Position numbers and translations under genes: made by a program
NCBI GenBank assembly: GCA_018261755.1
Contig: JAGTRJ010000008.1
Location: forward strand, 1-64,000
Direction of reading: 5' to 3'
DNA length: 64,000 bases
Source of the DNA: Burkholderiaceae bacterium
GTDB lineage: Bacteria > Pseudomonadota > Gammaproteobacteria > Burkholderiales > Burkholderiaceae_D
In this document: piece after piece, positions 43,020 to 51,728 of the stretch
Numbering within the stretch: position 1 is the stretch's first letter
Layout of the letters: each line of letters begins with the position of its first letter
Notes under the pieces: model-generated
The model's input: only the letters and a program-made list of their open reading frames with translations
The model's database searches: none
What the model was told of the DNA's origin: nothing

Positions 43020-43952
43020 GTGGCAAGAAATTCCAAACAACTTCCGCAAGTTATTGAGCCTGATGTGAACGTTGAGCAGATTAGCGCCGATATGCAGGCG
43101 GTCAACGCACTGGCGTTGATGAACAGCGAAAAGGATGAATCGGCGCGCGCAACCGCGAAATTGCTTGGCTACATGCTGCCGGCAGACTGCACTGATCCGG
43201 ATCTGATTCAGCGCGATATTGCCGCCAACATGCGCCGCAGCGTGGAGGCGTGTCTGGAGGTTGGGCGCGGGTTGGCGGTGCTGAAAGCGGCTTGCGGCCA
43301 TGGGAAATTTCTTGAGCGCCTCGATGTGCTTGGCATAGAAACGCGGGTTGCGCAGAAATTCATTGCGTCTGCGGTGAAATTTTCAAATGCGGCGTCAACG
43401 CCGCTTTTGAAAGCCATTGGCAATCAGACCAAGCTTTTCGAAATGCTGGTTCTGGATGATGAGCAAATAGACGAATTGGCAGAGTTTGGTCAAACCGGCG
43501 AACTGGCGCTTGATGACATCGCCACCATGTCGGTCAAGGAACTGCGCGCCAAACTGCGCGAGGCGCGGGAAAACGCAGAGGCAAGTGCCCGGGTACTTCA
43601 GGCCAGAAACGAAAAAATCGACGAACTGGACGCATCGCTGGCCAAAAAGCGCGTAAAGACCGTGCCGCCGGAAGAGGAAGGCAACGAAATCCGGAAAGAG
43701 GCCAGCCAGATTGCCTTCGCGGCAGAAGCAGAGCTGCGCGGCAACTTGCGCAATGCATTCCAGACGCTGGCCGACCACAGTGAAAAAACCGGAATTCCAC
43801 ACGACGAATTCATGGCCGGCCTAGCCTGCCAGATCGAGCATGCGCTGCGCCAGTTGCGCGGCGAGTTCGGCATCAAGGACGCGCCCGATGGCGATGACAT
43901 CCCCGCGTGGATGCGCCAAACCGGATCAGATACAGCGGTCGCGCAGGATTAA
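43020..43952 (+). CDS. DUF3102-type phage protein
   Basis: 310 aa. NMRRSVEACLEVGRGLAVLK with CGHGKFLERLDVLGIE is the DUF3102 signature. A long coiled coil follows (KELRAKLREARENAEASA). GTG start with AGGAG upstream. Found before A in transposable phages; perhaps a DNA-binding or replication accessory protein. Confidence 0.78.
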   Translation: MARNSKQLPQVIEPDVNVEQISADMQAVNALALMNSEKDESARATAKLLGYMLPADCTDPDLIQRDIAANMRRSVEACLEVGRGLAVLKAACGHGKFLERLDVLGIETRVAQKFIASAVKFSNAASTPLLKAIGNQTKLFEMLVLDDEQIDELAEFGQTGELALDDIATMSVKELRAKLREARENAEASARVLQARNEKIDELDASLAKKRVKTVPPEEEGNEIRKEASQIAFAAEAELRGNLRNAFQTLADHSEKTGIPHDEFMAGLACQIEHALRQLRGEFGIKDAPDGDDIPAWMRQTGSDTAVAQD

Positions 43953-43954
43953 GC

Positions 43955-45745
43955 ATGGCCGCCATTACCGAACGATTGGTCGCGGTCGCCCATGCCGCCC
44001 GGCGTGCGGGTCATGGTGGCAAAAGGGAGATTTACGATGCGGCGTGCCGTGAACTGTGCATGTCTTACGCCACGCTGCAGCGCAAACTGAAGGAGGTGAC
44101 AGTGACGGACAAGCGCAAACGCCGCTCGGATGCCGGGCAGACATCGCTGCCACGTGATGAAGCAATGGTGATATCGGCGCTGCTGATGGAATCAACGCGC
44201 AAGAACGGCAAGCGGCTGTACTCCATCAGCGATGCGGTGCAGACGCTACGCGCCAATGGGTTGGTGCGCGCCGAGTTTCTCGATGCTTCAACCGGCGAAG
44301 TCAGGCCGTTATCTGAAACGACGATAATTCGCGCATTGCGTGGCTACAACCTGCATCCTGAGCAGTTGCTTGCACCGGAACCGGTGACAGAGCTGGCCAG
44401 CCTGCACCCGAATCACGTGTGGCAGATTGATGCCAGCCTGTGCGTGCTGTATTACCTCAAGCCTTCGGCCGATGCACGTGCCAATGGCTTGCGCGTGATG
44501 GACCACACGGAATTCTACAAAAACAAGCCGAAGAATCTGGCGCGTGTCGCTGCCGATCGCGTGTGGTCGTATGAAATCACAGACCACACATCCGGTTGGA
44601 TTTACGCCGAATACGTGATGGGCGCGGAAAGTGGTGAAAACCTGTGTTCAGTGCTGATTAACGCTATGCAGGATCGCGGCGGTGCAGACATGATGCACGG
44701 TAGCCCGGCCAAGCTGATGCTCGATCCAGGCTCGGCCAACACGGCGGCGATGACGCTCAATCTGTGCAAGTCGCTCGGTATTGAAATGATCGTGCATAAG
44801 CCGGGCAATGCGCGCGTGACGGGGCAGGTCGAGAATGCGCGCAACATCATTGAGCGCAAGTTCGAACCAGGGCTGAAATTCCAGCCGGTGAATAGCCTCG
44901 ACGAACTGAACGCGCTGGCGAAGAAGTGGCGGGCGCATTTCAATGCCACGGCGGTGCATTCACGCCACGGCCAGACGCGCTCGGCAGTCTGGATGCAGAT
45001 CACGGCGGAGCAGCTGGTTACGGTGCCGTCTGTTGATGTGTGCCGCGAGCTGGCAGTGGCCGCGCCGGAGAGCCGCAAAGTTTCGCCAAAACTGTCCGTG
45101 TCTTTCCGTGGGCGCGAGTATGACGTGGCCACGGTGCCTGGTGTGATGGTGGGCGAAAAACTGATGGTCACACGCAACCCGTGGCGCGACGATGCGGCGC
45201 AGATTGTGCTGGTTGGCGAAGACGGGCGCGAGGTTTACCACGTCGTCAAAGAAATCGAGAAAAACGAATTCGGTTTCAGCACTGAGGCGATTGTCATCGG
45301 CGAAGGGTTCCGCCGCCATGCGGATACGCCAGCGCAGGCGGCGAAGAAGGAAATCGAACAGCTGGTGACCGGAACCAGCACACAGGCAGAGGCCGAGGCG
45401 GCGCGCAAGGCTAAATCGCTGCCGTTTGGCGGGCGCATCGACCCATACAAACATATCGACGAAACGCAGTTGCCGACATATTTGCCACGTCGCGGCACCG
45501 CGCATGATTTGGCCGCACCACGCGTCGAATTCCCGCCGCTGTCGCATGTGGAGGCGGCAAAACAGATCAAGCAGCGCATTGAAGCCGATGGCGCCACGTG
45601 GTCGGCCGAAACCTTTGCCTGGCTGCGCCAGCGTTACCCAGACAGTGTTCCACAAGACCAGCTCGACAGCATCGTTGCCGAGCTGACAGGCCCGCGCTCG
45701 GGCAAACAAACCCCGCTGTTGCGGGTGGCAGGAGGCATGAAGTGA
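43955..45745 (+). CDS. Transposase A (DDE, Mu/IS-type)
   Basis: 596 aa. It joins phage ends to target DNA. N-terminal DNA-binding helices (REIYDAACRELCMSYATLQR) precede the RNase H-like core: first Asp in HVWQIDASLCVLYYL, second in LMLDPGSANTAAM, and Glu in TGQVENARNIIERKFEPG. A beta-barrel (LSVSFRGREYDVATVPGV) and a helical tail, which would contact B, follow. Closest in style to BcepMu-type transposases. Confidence 0.92.
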   Translation: MAAITERLVAVAHAARRAGHGGKREIYDAACRELCMSYATLQRKLKEVTVTDKRKRRSDAGQTSLPRDEAMVISALLMESTRKNGKRLYSISDAVQTLRANGLVRAEFLDASTGEVRPLSETTIIRALRGYNLHPEQLLAPEPVTELASLHPNHVWQIDASLCVLYYLKPSADARANGLRVMDHTEFYKNKPKNLARVAADRVWSYEITDHTSGWIYAEYVMGAESGENLCSVLINAMQDRGGADMMHGSPAKLMLDPGSANTAAMTLNLCKSLGIEMIVHKPGNARVTGQVENARNIIERKFEPGLKFQPVNSLDELNALAKKWRAHFNATAVHSRHGQTRSAVWMQITAEQLVTVPSVDVCRELAVAAPESRKVSPKLSVSFRGREYDVATVPGVMVGEKLMVTRNPWRDDAAQIVLVGEDGREVYHVVKEIEKNEFGFSTEAIVIGEGFRRHADTPAQAAKKEIEQLVTGTSTQAEAEAARKAKSLPFGGRIDPYKHIDETQLPTYLPRRGTAHDLAAPRVEFPPLSHVEAAKQIKQRIEADGATWSAETFAWLRQRYPDSVPQDQLDSIVAELTGPRSGKQTPLLRVAGGMK

Positions 45746-45765
45746 TTTGATAACCGGAGGCAATC

Positions 45766-46932
45766 GTGAAACTGAAACTGAAAACCATATTACAGGCACT
45801 AGGCATCAAACAGGCGGCACTGGCATCCCATCTGGCGCTTTCAACGGCCACCGTGGCGCAGATCGTGAACCACGGCATATGGCCAAAAAGCATTGACCAG
45901 GAAGACATCAAGGTGCGCATCGTTGATTTTTTGCAGTCAAACGGCGCGGTGGAAGCAGATTTGAAGGACGTATTTGAAGGGCAGGAACAGGAAAAATCGG
46001 CAGCAATCGAAACGAAACAGGAGGAGACGATGTTACTCAGAAAACAAACTTTGTTGCAGTCAACACGCAAGCATTTCGGGATGTTTCTTGATCCGTTTGC
46101 CAACGATGTGCAGTCGCATGCAGATATGTACGTCAACCCGGAAATTCGCTATGTGCGCGAAGCGATGTTTGCCGTTGCCCGTCATGGCGGCATGCTGGCA
46201 GTGATTGCGGAATCAGGCGCGGGCAAAACCACGCTGATGCGCGATTTGGAAGACCGCATTGAGCGCGAGAACCAGCCGATTCTGATGATTCGCCCCTATG
46301 TGCTGGCGGCGGAAGATAACGACCAGAAGGGCAAAACGCTGAAATCGTCGCACATTGCCGAGGCCATCATGGCGGCGGTTGCGCCATTGGAAAAGCGGAA
46401 ATCCAGCCCGGAAGCGCGCTTTGCCCAACTGCACAAGGCGCTCAAGGAATCTCACACCGCCGGCTATCGGCATGTGCTGGTGATTGATGAAGCGCACTCG
46501 CTTCCGATCCCGACCATCAAGCACCTGAAGCGTTTCTTCGAGCTGGAGATGGGGTTCAAGAAACTGCTGTCCATCATCCTCATCGGGCAGCCGGAGTTGA
46601 AGGTCAAGCTGTCCGAGCGCAACGCAGACGTGCGCGAAGTGGTGCAGCGCTGCGAGATTGTGGAACTCGCCCCCATTGAGCCAGGGCGTCTTGAAGAATA
46701 CCTGAAATTCAAGTTCGACCGGCTGGAAAAACCGCTGGTCGAAGTGATTGATGCTAGCGGCATTGATGCTTTGCAGTCGAGGCTCACGGTGGCCAGCACG
46801 CGCCGCGACCGTTCGGATTCGGTCAGCCTGCTGTATCCCCTGGCCATTGGCAATCTGCTGGCTGCGTCCATGAATCTGGCGGCAGAAATCGGCTCGCCAC
46901 TGGTGACCGCAGACGTGGTCAAGGGGGTGTGA
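45766..46932 (+). CDS. Transposition ATPase B (MuB/ExeA-like AAA+)
   Basis: 388 aa. An N-terminal helix-turn-helix (QALGIKQAALASHLALSTAT) precedes an AAA+ core with Walker A AESGAGKTT, Walker B VLVIDEAH and an Arg-bearing VVQRCEIVELAPIEP. It selects targets and stimulates A. GTG start with CCGGAGG upstream, 20 bases after A. Confidence 0.9.
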   Translation: MKLKLKTILQALGIKQAALASHLALSTATVAQIVNHGIWPKSIDQEDIKVRIVDFLQSNGAVEADLKDVFEGQEQEKSAAIETKQEETMLLRKQTLLQSTRKHFGMFLDPFANDVQSHADMYVNPEIRYVREAMFAVARHGGMLAVIAESGAGKTTLMRDLEDRIERENQPILMIRPYVLAAEDNDQKGKTLKSSHIAEAIMAAVAPLEKRKSSPEARFAQLHKALKESHTAGYRHVLVIDEAHSLPIPTIKHLKRFFELEMGFKKLLSIILIGQPELKVKLSERNADVREVVQRCEIVELAPIEPGRLEEYLKFKFDRLEKPLVEVIDASGIDALQSRLTVASTRRDRSDSVSLLYPLAIGNLLAASMNLAAEIGSPLVTADVVKGV

Positions 46933-46933
46933 C

Positions 46934-47281
46934 ATGCAGACGAATGTTCATCCGCTGAAAAACCATACCGCGCCGCCAAACCATTTTGGCGTTGTGTTTT
47001 CCGAACCGCTGATTGCGCGCCTGGCGGCACTCAATGTAGCCATGCGAGGTTTGCGTGCGTTGGGCTACGCAGCGGCGTATCAGGATCTGAACGCAGGCGG
47101 GGCGCGACCCGTCATCAAGCTGCGCCTTGGCGCAGGACAATCGATTGCGGCGCTATTGGATGGCGGTGGCCAGATACAGGCGCCGAGAAAAGTGTTGTTC
47201 AAGGATGTGCATGTCATTTTAGATGATGAACAGGCACAACATAAATCACAAACCGTTGAAGGAGAAGCCGAGCATGGCTAG
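46934..47281 (+). CDS. Early phage protein, function unknown
   Basis: 115 aa (FGVVFSEPLIARLAALNVAM, ARPVIKLRLGAGQSIAALLD). It begins one base after B ends and overlaps gam by eight bases. No family recognised; a small accessory gene between B and gam is usual in this phage group. Confidence 0.7.
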   Translation: MQTNVHPLKNHTAPPNHFGVVFSEPLIARLAALNVAMRGLRALGYAAAYQDLNAGGARPVIKLRLGAGQSIAALLDGGGQIQAPRKVLFKDVHVILDDEQAQHKSQTVEGEAEHG

Positions 47282-47792
47282 CAGGCAACGAATCAAGGCG
47301 ACAGCAGAAATCTGGGTGGCGCAATCGCGCGATGAAGTGGCGGCGGCCATCAAGCAGATTGGCGACATCAAGCGCGAATCTGATCGCCTGACGGCAAACA
47401 TGAACGATGAGATTGCCGCCATCACGGAAAAGTTCCAGCCGCAGATTGATGCGCTCAAGGCGCGGATGGCATCGATACAGTCTGGCGTGCAGGTTTGGTG
47501 CGAAGCGCACCGTGCAGAATTGACGCAAGGCGGCAAAACCAAGACGGCGAACCTGATCACGGGCAACGTGCTGTGGCGGCAGCGCCCGCCATCGGTGGTT
47601 ATCCGCGGGGTGGATGCCGTGCTCGAGCTGCTGCGCAAAATGGGGCTTGGTCGGTTCATCCGCACCAAGGAAGAACCCAACAAGGAAGCCATGCTCAATG
47701 AGCCGGATGCCGTGCGCGCGATACCAGGCATCACCGTCGTGAGCGGCGTTGAGGATTTCGTGATCGAACCGTTCGAACAGCAAACGCAATGA
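47274..47792 (+). CDS. gam: Gam host-nuclease inhibitor
   Basis: 172 aa. It binds DNA ends and blocks RecBCD-like nucleases, a Ku-related fold. IKQIGDIKRESDRLTANMND and QIDALKARMASIQSGVQVWC form the long helices; KTANLITGNVLWRQRPPSV is the conserved beta part. ATG 47274 follows GGAGAAG. Confidence 0.9.
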   Translation: MASRQRIKATAEIWVAQSRDEVAAAIKQIGDIKRESDRLTANMNDEIAAITEKFQPQIDALKARMASIQSGVQVWCEAHRAELTQGGKTKTANLITGNVLWRQRPPSVVIRGVDAVLELLRKMGLGRFIRTKEEPNKEAMLNEPDAVRAIPGITVVSGVEDFVIEPFEQQTQ

Positions 47793-47801
47793 GGTGAAAC
47801 C

Positions 47802-48338
47802 ATGGCAAAAGATATGACCGGAACCGGCCGTGAGGTCGATTACTTGAACCCGCAACCACACCAGTTCGACGTGGCCGATATTGCGCGTGGCATGGCCAAT
47901 ACGGCGCGTTTTTCGGGGCAATCGCAGATGTATTACTCGGTGGCGCAGCATTGCGTGCTGATGAGCAGGCTGGTTTCGGCGGAGCACGCGCTGGAAGCAT
48001 TGCTGTGGGGCGCGGCCAAGGCTTACTGCGGCGATTTGACTGCCGGGTTGAAATTCCTGCTGCCGGATTACACCGAAATCGTGCGCGGCATGGACACCGC
48101 CATTCGTGAGCGCTTCGGCTTGCCGCGTACGCAAAGCGGACTGGTTGAGATTGCCAACAAAATGGTGCTGGCGGCGGCATATCGGGATTTGATGCCGCAG
48201 GGCACTAGCTTCCCTTTGCCGGACGACATCAAGCCGCTGTCCATGAAGGTGCATGCCGTGCATTCCGTGCGCGCACAGGGCATGTGGCTGGAGCGGCTGG
48301 TGGAATTGCAGGGGCGGGTTGACAAGGTGGCGGCATGA
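47802..48338 (+). CDS. YfbR/HD-hydrolase-like protein lacking the HD pair
   Basis: 178 aa. The family is HD-domain 5'-nucleotidases. YSVAQHCVLMSRLV, with its first His, and the overall fold are kept, but the diagnostic LLHDAAEAY-type motif reads LLWGAAKAYCGD: both H and D are replaced. Catalysis by the usual metal site is therefore unlikely. It may be a structural or decoy descendant. Confidence 0.75.
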   Translation: MAKDMTGTGREVDYLNPQPHQFDVADIARGMANTARFSGQSQMYYSVAQHCVLMSRLVSAEHALEALLWGAAKAYCGDLTAGLKFLLPDYTEIVRGMDTAIRERFGLPRTQSGLVEIANKMVLAAAYRDLMPQGTSFPLPDDIKPLSMKVHAVHSVRAQGMWLERLVELQGRVDKVAA

Positions 48339-48613
48339 TTACCGTCACCGCGCGCTGGCGGCCAAATACTGAAAAGCCCACTGGCCGCATTACCACGGCC
48401 TTGATCGCCGTGCCGCTATGCGCTGAAGGCGAGGATGACGATGGTTTTATGTTGTTGCCATACATTTATGCGGGCAATTCAAAGGGCGAGTGGTGGAATG
48501 AAAATACGCGCGAGCCAGTTCAGCATGCGGTTTTCTGGTGGCTGCCGGAGATAGACTTGACTGCAGCGTTGGATGTGGCGCTCCAACGCATGCAGCGAAA
48601 GGATGCCGCGTGA
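48335..48613 (+). CDS. Small phage protein (DUF551-like)
   Basis: 92 aa with several tryptophans (KGEWWNENTREPVQHAVFWW) ending in a leucine-rich helix. Weakly like the DUF551 proteins of phages. Overlaps its neighbours by four bases on both sides. Confidence 0.6.
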   Translation: MITVTARWRPNTEKPTGRITTALIAVPLCAEGEDDDGFMLLPYIYAGNSKGEWWNENTREPVQHAVFWWLPEIDLTAALDVALQRMQRKDAA

Positions 48614-49035
48614 ATGAAAAACGCCAGCGCCTGATTCGCCTGATCCACGTCGGCCGGCGCGATCTGGGCATGGCCGATGACAGCTATCGTGCCGCGCTGA
48701 TGACGATTGCTGGCAAAACCTCATCGGCCGATCTGACGATTCCAGAGCTGGAACGCGTTTTGGAACACCTGAAACGATGCGGGTTCAAGGTGCGTTCCAA
48801 GGGCGGCACGCGGGCGCTGGCGGATGATGAACAATCATCGAAGATTCGCGCACTGTGGCTTGATCTGCACGCGAAAGGAGCGGTGCGCAATGCCTCCGAA
48901 GCGGCGCTGGCGGCGTTCGTCAAACGCATGACGGGCGTGGCCGCATTGCAATGGTTGTCATCAAAGCAGTCCAGTGAAGTCATCGAAATGCTGAAAAAAT
49001 GGTCTGAACGAACCGACAGGAGCGCGCATGAATGA
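48610..49035 (+). CDS. gemA: GemA-type regulator (Mu gp16, DUF1018)
   Basis: 141 aa. LIRLIHVGRRDLGMADDSYR is the family start; KIRALWLDLHAKGAVRNASE follows. In Mu, Gem affects host supercoiling and gene expression. GTG start overlapping the previous stop. It precedes mor, as in Mu. Confidence 0.85.
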   Translation: MNEKRQRLIRLIHVGRRDLGMADDSYRAALMTIAGKTSSADLTIPELERVLEHLKRCGFKVRSKGGTRALADDEQSSKIRALWLDLHAKGAVRNASEAALAAFVKRMTGVAALQWLSSKQSSEVIEMLKKWSERTDRSAHE

Positions 49036-49390
49036 ACGTGATCGATGCCGCAGCAAGGGGCCGGAGCTGCTCAATGATCTGGCCGATAAAGTTTCTGTGG
49101 CGCTGGTTGAACTGATCGAGCTGGACAAGCCGCTTGCCGAGCATGTTGGCCTTGAAGTGGCCAACCGCATGGCAACGCACTGGGGCGGGCAGCTGGTGTA
49201 TTTCCCGATCGGCACGGCCATGAAATTGTCTGCACGTGATGTGTCGATCTGGAACGATTTCAACGGCAACAACCATAGCGATCTTGCGCGTAAATATGGT
49301 GTTTCGCTGCAATGGATTTACAAAATCGTGAAAACCATGCGTGCGGAGGATACCGCGCGGCGGCAGTCCGCGCTTTTCCCCATTGAATAG
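49028..49390 (+). CDS. mor: Mor-family transcription activator
   Basis: 120 aa, the activator of middle/late phage transcription. A dimerisation region (DKVSVALVELIELDKPLAEH) precedes a helix-turn-helix (NHSDLARKYGVSLQWIYKIV). It is the only Mor/C protein in the phage, so it is the best candidate to bind the TTTTAA-N6-TTAAAA sites, one of which begins at the base after its stop codon. Confidence 0.92.
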   Translation: MNERDRCRSKGPELLNDLADKVSVALVELIELDKPLAEHVGLEVANRMATHWGGQLVYFPIGTAMKLSARDVSIWNDFNGNNHSDLARKYGVSLQWIYKIVKTMRAEDTARRQSALFPIE

Positions 49391-49408
49391 TTTTAATCCA
49401 ATTTAAAA
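49391..49408 (+). promoter_or_regulatory. Late-promoter dyad upstream of the lysis/packaging operon
   Basis: TTTTAA-TCCAAT-TTAAAA, a perfect dyad followed by GACG. It begins at the base after the mor stop and lies 34-51 bases before the first late gene. It is the counterpart of Plys in Mu. Confidence 0.7.
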
Positions 49409-49441
49409 GACGCGCCAATCACGCGCGCGTAACGTGGGTGC

Positions 49442-49657
49442 ATGACTGCGCCCACGATCAAACCCACCTGCGGCAACTGCGTACACCTTGTGCGCAAGCT
49501 TGCCCCCTCTGCTGATTCCAATACCCACAAGATGGCCGACCTTGGCTGGTTCGTCTGTGCTCATCTGGAGCGCTGGCGGTTTTTTCATGCCAATTCGTCG
49601 TGCGCGCTGCCATCCAAATTTTTCCCGATCAATCCCATCAAGGAGGCTTCATGCTGA
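49442..49657 (+). CDS. Small cysteine-rich phage protein
   Basis: 71 aa with CGNC, FVCAH and two more cysteines (SSCALPS, EASC), perhaps metal-binding. First gene behind the late promoter and overlapping the holin start by seven bases. No known family. Confidence 0.55.
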   Translation: MTAPTIKPTCGNCVHLVRKLAPSADSNTHKMADLGWFVCAHLERWRFFHANSSCALPSKFFPINPIKEASC

Positions 49658-49962
49658 AATCCCTTTTCACGAATCTCGTCGGTGCTGCACGTGCGCGCAT
49701 GTCGCTTTGGCTCATCGTCAGCGTTTTGCTGCTTGCGTCCATTGCGGTTACCGCGCCCCGGCTGCTGCCGGTGTCGCTCTACAAGCTGAGCCTGATCACG
49801 ACTGCGGCTTGGGTGGCGTACTGGATCGACCGCGGCCTGTTTCCGTATGCGCGGCCAGACGGTTTCACGATGGATACGCAACAGCTGCTTTATGCATCTG
49901 CCATGATCCGCCGCGCCCTCATCATTTCCGCAGCCATGATCGGCGTGGCGCTGGGGGCGTGA
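49651..49962 (+). CDS. Putative holin
   Basis: 103 aa with three hydrophobic segments (LWLIVSVLLLASIAVTAP, LYKLSLITTAAWVAYWI, ALIISAAMIGVALGA), a basic N terminus and a direct overlap with the transglycosylase. It resembles the putative holins of Mu-like phages; it would let the muralytic enzyme act at a set time. AAGGAGG precedes the ATG. Confidence 0.78.
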   Translation: MLKSLFTNLVGAARARMSLWLIVSVLLLASIAVTAPRLLPVSLYKLSLITTAAWVAYWIDRGLFPYARPDGFTMDTQQLLYASAMIRRALIISAAMIGVALGA

Positions 49963-50555
49963 TGCGCATTTTTGCGCTTCTACTATCATTGTTGCCGCTG
50001 GCGGCGCAGGCGGCTGACACTCCGCGCGAGGCGCTGCGCTGGCGTAGCACACTGGTACGAGAGGCAAGGCAGGCGTGGGGTATTGATGCGCCTGTTGCGG
50101 TGTTCGCGGGGCAAATCCATCAGGAGAGTCGGTGGAATCCGGACGCAATCAGCCGGGTTGGCGCACGCGGCATGGCGCAATTCATGCCAGCCACCGAGCG
50201 CTGGGCAAAACAGGCATTGCCTGGCTTGGCAGATGGCGGCGCAACGAATCCGGTATGGGCGATGCGCGCGCTTATCCGCTACGACGACTATTTGATTCAA
50301 CACATCCCGCCAGAACGAACTGACGGCGTATATGCGCTTTTCTGGGCCGCGTTGCGCTCATACAACGGTGGTCTAGGCCACTGGCTGGCAGAAGCCAAAA
50401 ACGCCAAATCGGCTCGGCGTGAAGATGTCGACGCCGCTTGCGGCACGGCCAAACGGCACAAATCCCATTGCCGGGAAAACCTCAACTACCCCAAGCGCAT
50501 CCTGGTGGATTTGCAACCACTGTATGCGTCGTGGGGCGACGGAGTCGCGCCATGA
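49962..50555 (+). CDS. Lytic transglycosylase (SLT family) endolysin
   Basis: 197 aa with signal peptide MRIFALLLSLLPLAAQAA. The catalytic glutamate is in GQIHQESRWNPDA, followed by VGARGMAQFMPATERW and the ALRSYNGGLGHW motif. It degrades peptidoglycan for lysis. Four-base overlap with Rz. Confidence 0.9.
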   Translation: MRIFALLLSLLPLAAQAADTPREALRWRSTLVREARQAWGIDAPVAVFAGQIHQESRWNPDAISRVGARGMAQFMPATERWAKQALPGLADGGATNPVWAMRALIRYDDYLIQHIPPERTDGVYALFWAALRSYNGGLGHWLAEAKNAKSARREDVDAACGTAKRHKSHCRENLNYPKRILVDLQPLYASWGDGVAP

Positions 50556-51196
50556 ATCTATCTGACATTTCCACTGCATGGGGCGCAGCGCGTGTGCTCT
50601 CTACCGGAAAACTCATCATTTATGCCATTGCCATCGCTGTGATGGCCGCCATCATCGGCGGCGCAGGTGGTGCCTGGCTGGGCTATGACTATGGCCACTC
50701 AAAAGGCAAGGCCGAGGTCGAAACGCTCAAAACCCGGCACGCCACTGCGCTGGCGCAGGCGCATGACACCGCACGCCGCGAATACCAGGTCGAAACCGAG
50801 CGCGGCAACAAGGCAGAACGCGCACTGGTGGCGGCAAAACAGCAATTTGCGGCAGAGCGCAAATCACTTCTCAGGAGAATCAACGATGTCACGACCGTTT
50901 ACCAGCCAGCGCCTGGCGCTGTGCCTGTTGCCTTGCCTCGCGCTGTGTTCACTGCTGGCTTCGTGCAGTTCTACAACGCCGCCATTGGTGTGCCCGGAAA
51001 CCAAACGCCCGCCGCTGCCGGCGGCGCTGGCGACACGCCCGCAACCGGCGCAACCGCTGACGCCGGGCTACTCGACAGCGGAATCAGCCAGGCGGACATC
51101 CTTGCCCACGTTGCCGATTACGGCGAACGGTGCCAGGGGCTAGCAGCGCAGGTCAATGGGCTACTGGATCTGCATGAAGGTAAAGGCAGCCCATGA
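50552..51196 (+). CDS. Rz-like inner-membrane spanin
   Basis: 214 aa. One N-terminal transmembrane helix (LIIYAIAIAVMAAIIGGAGG) and a periplasmic coiled coil (KGKAEVETLKTRHATALAQ, then AALVAAKQQF-type heptads) fit the i-spanin role of fusing inner and outer membranes. Confidence 0.85.
   Translation: MNLSDISTAWGAARVLSTGKLIIYAIAIAVMAAIIGGAGGAWLGYDYGHSKGKAEVETLKTRHATALAQAHDTARREYQVETERGNKAERALVAAKQQFAAERKSLLRRINDVTTVYQPAPGAVPVALPRAVFTAGFVQFYNAAIGVPGNQTPAAAGGAGDTPATGATADAGLLDSGISQADILAHVADYGERCQGLAAQVNGLLDLHEGKGSP
50886..51143 (+). CDS. Rz1-like outer-membrane spanin lipoprotein, nested in Rz
   Basis: 85 aa entirely within Rz in the +1 frame. CAGGAG lies ahead of the ATG. It has a lipobox LLASC after a hydrophobic signal (LALCLLPCLALCSLLA) and a proline-rich mature part (ETKRPPLPAALATRPQPAQP), the classic Rz1 design. 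Confidence 0.82.
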   Translation: MSRPFTSQRLALCLLPCLALCSLLASCSSTTPPLVCPETKRPPLPAALATRPQPAQPLTPGYSTAESARRTSLPTLPITANGARG

Positions 51197-51414
51197 CGGA
51201 TATTTCAGACAAAGCCACCGAACGCGAAGAACTTGATCGCGCGAATGCATTGGCGGCGCAGCGGCAGCGTGCCGTCATGGGCGGTTCGTCATTGAGCCAT
51301 TGCGAAGAGTGCGGGGAGGAAATACCAGCCGCTCGCCGGGTGGCATTGCCAGGCGTGCGCTTGTGCGTTGGATGTCAATCAGAAATTGAGCAAAAAAGGA
51401 GATTACGCAAATGA
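51193..51414 (+). CDS. TraR/DksA-type zinc-finger protein
   Basis: 73 aa. A C4 zinc finger (CEECGEEIPAARRVALPGVR, then CVGC) near the C terminus and a charged helix before it. TraR-like proteins bind RNA polymerase; Mu-like phages carry one here. Overlaps both neighbours by four bases. Confidence 0.88.
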   Translation: MTDISDKATEREELDRANALAAQRQRAVMGGSSLSHCEECGEEIPAARRVALPGVRLCVGCQSEIEQKRRLRK

Positions 51415-51728
51415 CGGTGCAGGTTGAATTGTGGCAGCTGATATCACTGGTGGTCAGCCTGATGCTTGCCTTTTTAGGGTTTGCTTTTGGCGCCGGGCGC
51501 ATGTTGCTCTCCCAGATTGACCGTCGGCTCAATGAGCGCTTCGAGGTAATGGAAAAGGAACTGCAGGGCTGGTCTGGGCTGGAGCGGGATTTTCTGAAAT
51601 TCCAGGCCGCGCTGCCACTGCAATACGTGCGCCGCGAAGATTTCGTGCGCAATCAGACGGTGATTGAAGCGAAGCTTGATGCGCTGGCGATAAAAATTGA
51701 AACCCTCCAGCTGAAAGGCCAAAAATGA
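51411..51728 (+). CDS. DUF2730-type phage protein
   Basis: 105 aa. One membrane segment (LISLVVSLMLAFLGFAFGAG) and a coiled coil (ALAIKIETLQLKGQK). Found next to the terminase small-subunit candidate in Mu-like phages; function unknown. Confidence 0.75.
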   Translation: MTVQVELWQLISLVVSLMLAFLGFAFGAGRMLLSQIDRRLNERFEVMEKELQGWSGLERDFLKFQAALPLQYVRREDFVRNQTVIEAKLDALAIKIETLQLKGQK

